From DASXUG01 sp036504995 (GTDB lineage Bacteria > Pseudomonadota > Gammaproteobacteria > Burkholderiales > Methylophilaceae), in NCBI GenBank assembly GCA_036504995.1, contig DASXUG010000002.1, forward strand, positions 79,342 to 143,341: 64,000 nucleotides of DNA, written 5' to 3'. Of this stretch, positions 60,711 to 64,000 are shown piece by piece. How positions within the stretch are numbered: the stretch's first letter is position 1; every line of letters starts with the position of its first letter. The translations under genes were made by a program, and so were the position numbers. The notes beneath the pieces are model-generated. The model worked only from the letters and a program-made list of their open reading frames with translations. It was not told where the DNA came from and searched no databases.

Positions 60711-61247
60711 CTAAGCTTTTAACTTACTCGCAAACTTGGCGCGAATCTTAGCCACCTTAGGCGCAGCAACTGCTAGGCAATAGGGTTGATTTGGATTATT
60801 CGCATAGTAATATTGGTGATAATCTTCAGCTGGATAAAACGTCGCCGCACCATTGAGCTCCGTTACAATTGGGTTATCCCATAGATGCTCGGCATTACAC
60901 TTTGCAATCACCTGCTCCGCAATACTACGCTGCTCATCATCTTGGCAAAATATTGCAGAGCGATATTGCGTACCAATATCATTACCTTGACGGTTAACCG
61001 TAGTCGGATCATGTGCAATAAAAAACACTGCTAACAATTCAGCAAAGTTAATCAAATCGGCATCAAAAGTAATTTTAATAGCCTCTGCGTGACCAGTATC
61101 CCCATTGCAAATCTGCTTATAGGTAGGATTGGACGTGTGTCCACCTATATAACCTGACACGACAGATTGTACCCCTTGTAATTGCGAAAAAACTGGCTCA
61201 ACACACCAAAAACAACCGCCAGCTAAAACTGCTATTTGTTCACGCAT
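60711..61247 (-). CDS. msrA: Peptide methionine sulfoxide reductase A
   Basis: 178 residues from the second of two ATGs, the better spaced from AAGGAG. Catalytic GGCFWCVEPVF (Cys12), GHAEAIKITFD, and YHQYYYANNPNQPYC. Reduces methionine-S-sulfoxide in proteins using thioredoxin; trxB is also in the window. No signal peptide. Confidence 0.96.
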   Translation of the reverse strand: MREQIAVLAGGCFWCVEPVFSQLQGVQSVVSGYIGGHTSNPTYKQICNGDTGHAEAIKITFDADLINFAELLAVFFIAHDPTTVNRQGNDIGTQYRSAIFCQDDEQRSIAEQVIAKCNAEHLWDNPIVTELNGAATFYPAEDYHQYYYANNPNQPYCLAVAAPKVAKIRAKFASKLKA

Positions 61248-61329
61248 CATATCTCCTTAAAAAACATCTGACTTCTAGTATGATGTTAGTCACACTAATT
61301 GCATAAACCTTACACTAAACGTTTGAATC

Positions 61330-62574
61330 ATGTCACTTCGCGCACTCTATGTCGATTTTAACTCCTACTTCGCCTCTGTAGAGCAACATTTGCGTCCACA
61401 GCTTCGTAATAAACCCATAGCAGTTTTACCCATCATGGCAGAAACCACCTGTTGCATCGCGGCTAGTTATGAGGCCAAAGCTTTTGGCGTACAAACTGGC
61501 ACCATGGTACGTGAAGCCAGAAAGCTATGTCCAGATATCATCTTTATAGAAGCAAGACCGCAACTTTATGTGCAGTTTCATCATCGCCTAGTTTCGATTA
61601 TTGAGTCTTGCACGCATGTTGAGAAAATCTTATCTATTGATGAAATGGTATGCCAGCTCACTGGCAGTCAACAAGCTCGAGAAAATGCGCTAAGCCTTGC
61701 CGCAAAAATTAAATCAGCTATTTTGGAGCAGATAGGGAAAGACATTCGCTGCTCTATTGGCATTGCACCCAACACATTTTTAGCCAAGGTGGCTTCGAAT
61801 ATGCAAAAACCAGATGGGTGTGTAGTGATTGAACAGCATGACCTACCCAATAAACTTTACACGCTAAAAATTGCGCAACTAAATGGGATAGGCAACAAAA
61901 TGGAAGCTCGCCTTAATCAATTCGGCATAGCAACTATTCAGCAGCTATATGCCGCTAACCGTCAACAGTTACGCACTGCTTGGGGGAGTGTTGAGGGAGC
62001 GCACTTTTATGACAAATTGCGTGGCATTGAAATCAAAAAACCTTCATCGCCAAAAAGTAGTCTAGGGCACTCACGTGTACTTGCACCCGAGTTACGGAAT
62101 AATCAATCTGTACACGCAACGCTGCATCAACTACTGCAAAAAGCTTGTGTACGTTTGCGTCATGAGAAAGTATACGCGGCCACCTTACAAATTAAGGTAA
62201 AATTTTTAGAAATGCCTAGCTGGATTGTAGAGTCGCACTTTAACCCCAGCAACGATACATTACAGATCATCCATGCATTTGAAACTCTTTGGGCGCAATA
62301 CCCAAAGTTTAAAAAAAATAAGCCACATAAAGTTGGAGTGACCTTCAGTAAGTTGAAAGAATCAAGTCAGCACACTGGCGACTTATTTACCCGCCCTGCT
62401 AAAGAAAACAAGCTTGGGGATGTCATGGACAAACTTAATGCAAAGTTTGGTAAAAATACGGTATATTTTGCAGGGTCTCACAATATTAAAAATAACGCGC
62501 CAATGCGGATTGCATTTAACCATATTCCAGATTTAGCGATAGAAGGTGAATTTAAGCCAGAAAGTTTATTATGA
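61330..62574 (+). CDS. Y-family DNA polymerase (DinB/UmuC-like)
   Basis: 414 residues. Palm motifs YVDFNSYFASVEQ (metal Asp9) and SIDEM (Asp104, Glu105), helix-hairpin-helix LNGIGNKMEARLNQ, and a little-finger region. Translesion polymerase of the DinB/UmuC family, but diverged from housekeeping Pol IV (IAAVD- or MDCFFA-type N-termini differ). Its stop overlaps the start of a ParA gene by 4 bases (ATGA). The pairing suggests a mobile or accessory module. Confidence 0.88.
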   Translation: MSLRALYVDFNSYFASVEQHLRPQLRNKPIAVLPIMAETTCCIAASYEAKAFGVQTGTMVREARKLCPDIIFIEARPQLYVQFHHRLVSIIESCTHVEKILSIDEMVCQLTGSQQARENALSLAAKIKSAILEQIGKDIRCSIGIAPNTFLAKVASNMQKPDGCVVIEQHDLPNKLYTLKIAQLNGIGNKMEARLNQFGIATIQQLYAANRQQLRTAWGSVEGAHFYDKLRGIEIKKPSSPKSSLGHSRVLAPELRNNQSVHATLHQLLQKACVRLRHEKVYAATLQIKVKFLEMPSWIVESHFNPSNDTLQIIHAFETLWAQYPKFKKNKPHKVGVTFSKLKESSQHTGDLFTRPAKENKLGDVMDKLNAKFGKNTVYFAGSHNIKNNAPMRIAFNHIPDLAIEGEFKPESLL

Positions 62575-63356
62575 GTCGGATTGCGGTTTTTAATCAAAAA
62601 GGCGGAGTTGGGAAAACAACGACTGTACTCAATTTAGGGGCAGCACTACAGCGCTTACAATGCAAAAATCTTATTATTGATATGGACCCTCAAGGACACC
62701 TCACTCAGATCCTTGAAGACCCTATTACTTCAGTCAGTAAAAGCCTATTTGATTTTTACCAAAACCACAAACCCTTAGAACAGTTAGTGATTGCATCCGA
62801 GGTATTAGGTCACATTATTCCATCCCATAAAGAACTAATTAAAGTTGACTCAACCTTTGGTAAAGGCCCAGCCATACTAAATCGACTCCGACTGGGGCTA
62901 GAAACACTACAAAGCTCAAGTCATTATGACAACGTTATCATGGACTGCTGTCCCTATGTAGGCGTGTTATCACTGAATGCAATGTTTGCAGCGGATTTAG
63001 TGATCATCCCGATCTCATCGGATTTTCTATCACTACAGGGCGCACAAAAGGTAGAGCACACTCTGCGAGCACTAGAGAAAGTGCTGAAAAGACGCGTCCC
63101 TCGAAAATACTTACTCACAAACTACGATAAACGACGTGGAATGACCTTTGAGGTGCAAAAACAGGCATTTGCAAACTTTGGTGAAGACTTATTAAAAACT
63201 ACGATTAGTGATAATGTTTCGGTAGCTGAGAGCCCTCAACACAAAAAAGATATTTTTAGCTATCACGCCCGCAGTACAGGCGCACATGATTACCAGTCAC
63301 TCGCCAGCGAGTTAATCTCTGAGCAGCTAATTAAAACGCCAGACAACAGCAACTAA
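62571..63356 (+). CDS. ParA-family ATPase
   Basis: 261 residues. Deviant Walker A KGGVGKTTT (10-18), then DMDPQGHLT (Walker A'), and MDCCPYVGVLS (Walker B), as in ParA/Soj/MinD-type partition ATPases. No ParB gene follows. Translationally coupled to the preceding polymerase gene, so its job may be tied to that enzyme rather than to chromosome partition. Confidence 0.9.
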   Translation: MSRIAVFNQKGGVGKTTTVLNLGAALQRLQCKNLIIDMDPQGHLTQILEDPITSVSKSLFDFYQNHKPLEQLVIASEVLGHIIPSHKELIKVDSTFGKGPAILNRLRLGLETLQSSSHYDNVIMDCCPYVGVLSLNAMFAADLVIIPISSDFLSLQGAQKVEHTLRALEKVLKRRVPRKYLLTNYDKRRGMTFEVQKQAFANFGEDLLKTTISDNVSVAESPQHKKDIFSYHARSTGAHDYQSLASELISEQLIKTPDNSN

Positions 63357-63384
63357 ATAGAAAAAGCTATTCGGCGAATGCATA

Positions 63385-63606
63385 TTAGCCGTGCACAATT
63401 AAATCCAACACATCCTCAAAACTAGACGAGGGTACGTGCTCTGACTTGAGCGCAGAAGTGCTTAAGATTTCACAGTTTGTATGCATCTGAAGTAGCTTAC
63501 GCCTAGACTCTTCTTCAGTTCGTCCGTAAATTTGCAAATTATCAACAATGCCGCCATTACGGCTACGAATTTGATATACATACTTAGTCAATTGCGGAGA
63601 ATACAT
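63385..63606 (-). CDS. Small conserved protein of unknown function
   Basis: 73 residues: YVYQIRSRNGGIVDNLQIYGRTEEESRRKLLQMHTNCEIL, a compact alpha/beta pattern seen in short proteobacterial proteins of unknown role, followed by a polar tail. Convergent with the ParA gene. No signal peptide. Confidence 0.65.
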   Translation of the reverse strand: MYSPQLTKYVYQIRSRNGGIVDNLQIYGRTEEESRRKLLQMHTNCEILSTSALKSEHVPSSSFEDVLDLIVHG

Positions 63607-63822
63607 AAATATCCTTTATATTGAATGCACTAAACCCAATATAGAAGGTATTTTATGCAAAAACAATATAATTATATGAATTGAATATTCAAATGACAAA
63701 ATATGTAACTATTACCAATAACTAAGGTGCTTGATACAAACTACTGAGGAATATAAAGATAGCACTTAACGCCAGAAACGGGCATTTACATGGAGACTAA
63801 TTGAACAAAAGCACAATGAAAA

Positions 63823-63850
63823 AATCCCCGTTACTTTCGTAACGAGGATT
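63823..63850 (-). terminator. Rho-independent terminator of the rRNA operon
   Basis: On the minus strand AATCCTCGTTAC pairs with GTAACGGGGATT (one G-T) around GAAA and is followed by TTTTTC. It lies 12 bases downstream of the 5S gene. Confidence 0.93.
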
Positions 63851-63861
63851 CAGAATAAAAG

Positions 63862-63975
63862 CCTGGCGGTGACCTACTTTCGCATGCGAAGAGCATACTA
63901 TCATTGGCGCAGAATCGTTTCACGGCCCTGTTCGAGATGGGAAGGGGTGGTTCCAATTCGCTATGGCCGCCAGAC
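63862..63975 (-). rRNA. rrf: 5S ribosomal RNA
   Basis: The minus strand carries the canonical 5S features: closing stem TCTGGCGG/CCGCCAGG, the CATAGCG...GGAACCACCCC...CCCATC block, CGAACAGGGCCGTGAAACG, and GAAAGTAGGTCA. The ends are placed by the terminal stem, so accuracy is a base or two. This is the tail of an rRNA operon whose 23S gene lies beyond the window. Confidence 0.95.
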
Positions 63976-64000
63976 ATAACCGGTGCCACTGGAGATTGAT

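Overview
The window looks like chromosomal DNA of a methylotrophic betaproteobacterium, most likely Methylophilaceae (Methylotenera/Methylophilus type). This is an inference from gene content and general protein resemblance: PEP-CTERM exported proteins, FimV, a NodT-type outer-membrane factor, a fliLMNOPQR block and fairly low GC. No database search was possible, so the genus is uncertain. No phage, insertion sequence or CRISPR array was seen.

Layout. 1-2.7 kb: the start of hrpA (cut by the window edge) and a divergent CorA-like membrane protein. 2.7-10.5 kb: one 2592-residue exported protein combining a copper-radical oxidase, a PKD domain, a YVTN propeller, two haem c sites, nine Ig-like repeats and six Cys modules. 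10.5-16.8 kb: an AT-rich accessory stretch with three PEP-CTERM proteins and small or membrane proteins of unknown role. 16.9-21.2 kb: tRNA-Arg(CCT), peroxiredoxin, two lipoproteins, Dps, thioredoxin reductase and an Smr protein. 21.5-27.2 kb: a CzcCBA-type metal efflux operon. 27.5-33.7 kb: a VirK/YbjX-like protein, then a minus-strand run of HAD phosphatase, class III aminotransferase, alpha/beta hydrolase, acyl carrier protein, ketoacyl synthase, GIY-YIG protein and a small protein. The first five look like an uncharacterised acyl/amino biosynthetic pathway. 33.8-35.9 kb: a divergent TctD/TctE (QseBC)-like two-component pair. 36-40.4 kb: fliLMNOPQR. 40.6-50.2 kb: an MdtABC-type RND pump with its outer-membrane factor. 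50.3-55.9 kb: a two-component pair surrounded by a His-rich LTXXQ protein, a formyltransferase-like protein and three small exported proteins. 56-64 kb: cysK, fimV, corA, msrA, a Y-family polymerase overlapping a ParA ATPase, a small protein and the 5S rRNA at the end of a minus-strand rRNA operon.

How the parts may work together. The 50-56 kb block is the clearest local regulon. Upstream of the LTXXQ gene, the response regulator, the formyltransferase-like gene and the first small exported gene there is a pair of GATAC motifs exactly 10 bp apart, which is the architecture of OmpR-family binding sites. Together with the Cys/His residues in the kinase sensor domain and the His-rich exported proteins, this suggests an envelope or metal stress response. 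The HAD-aminotransferase-hydrolase-ACP-KS operon is the best candidate for an undescribed biosynthetic system. The giant oxidase/haem protein is the most unusual single gene.
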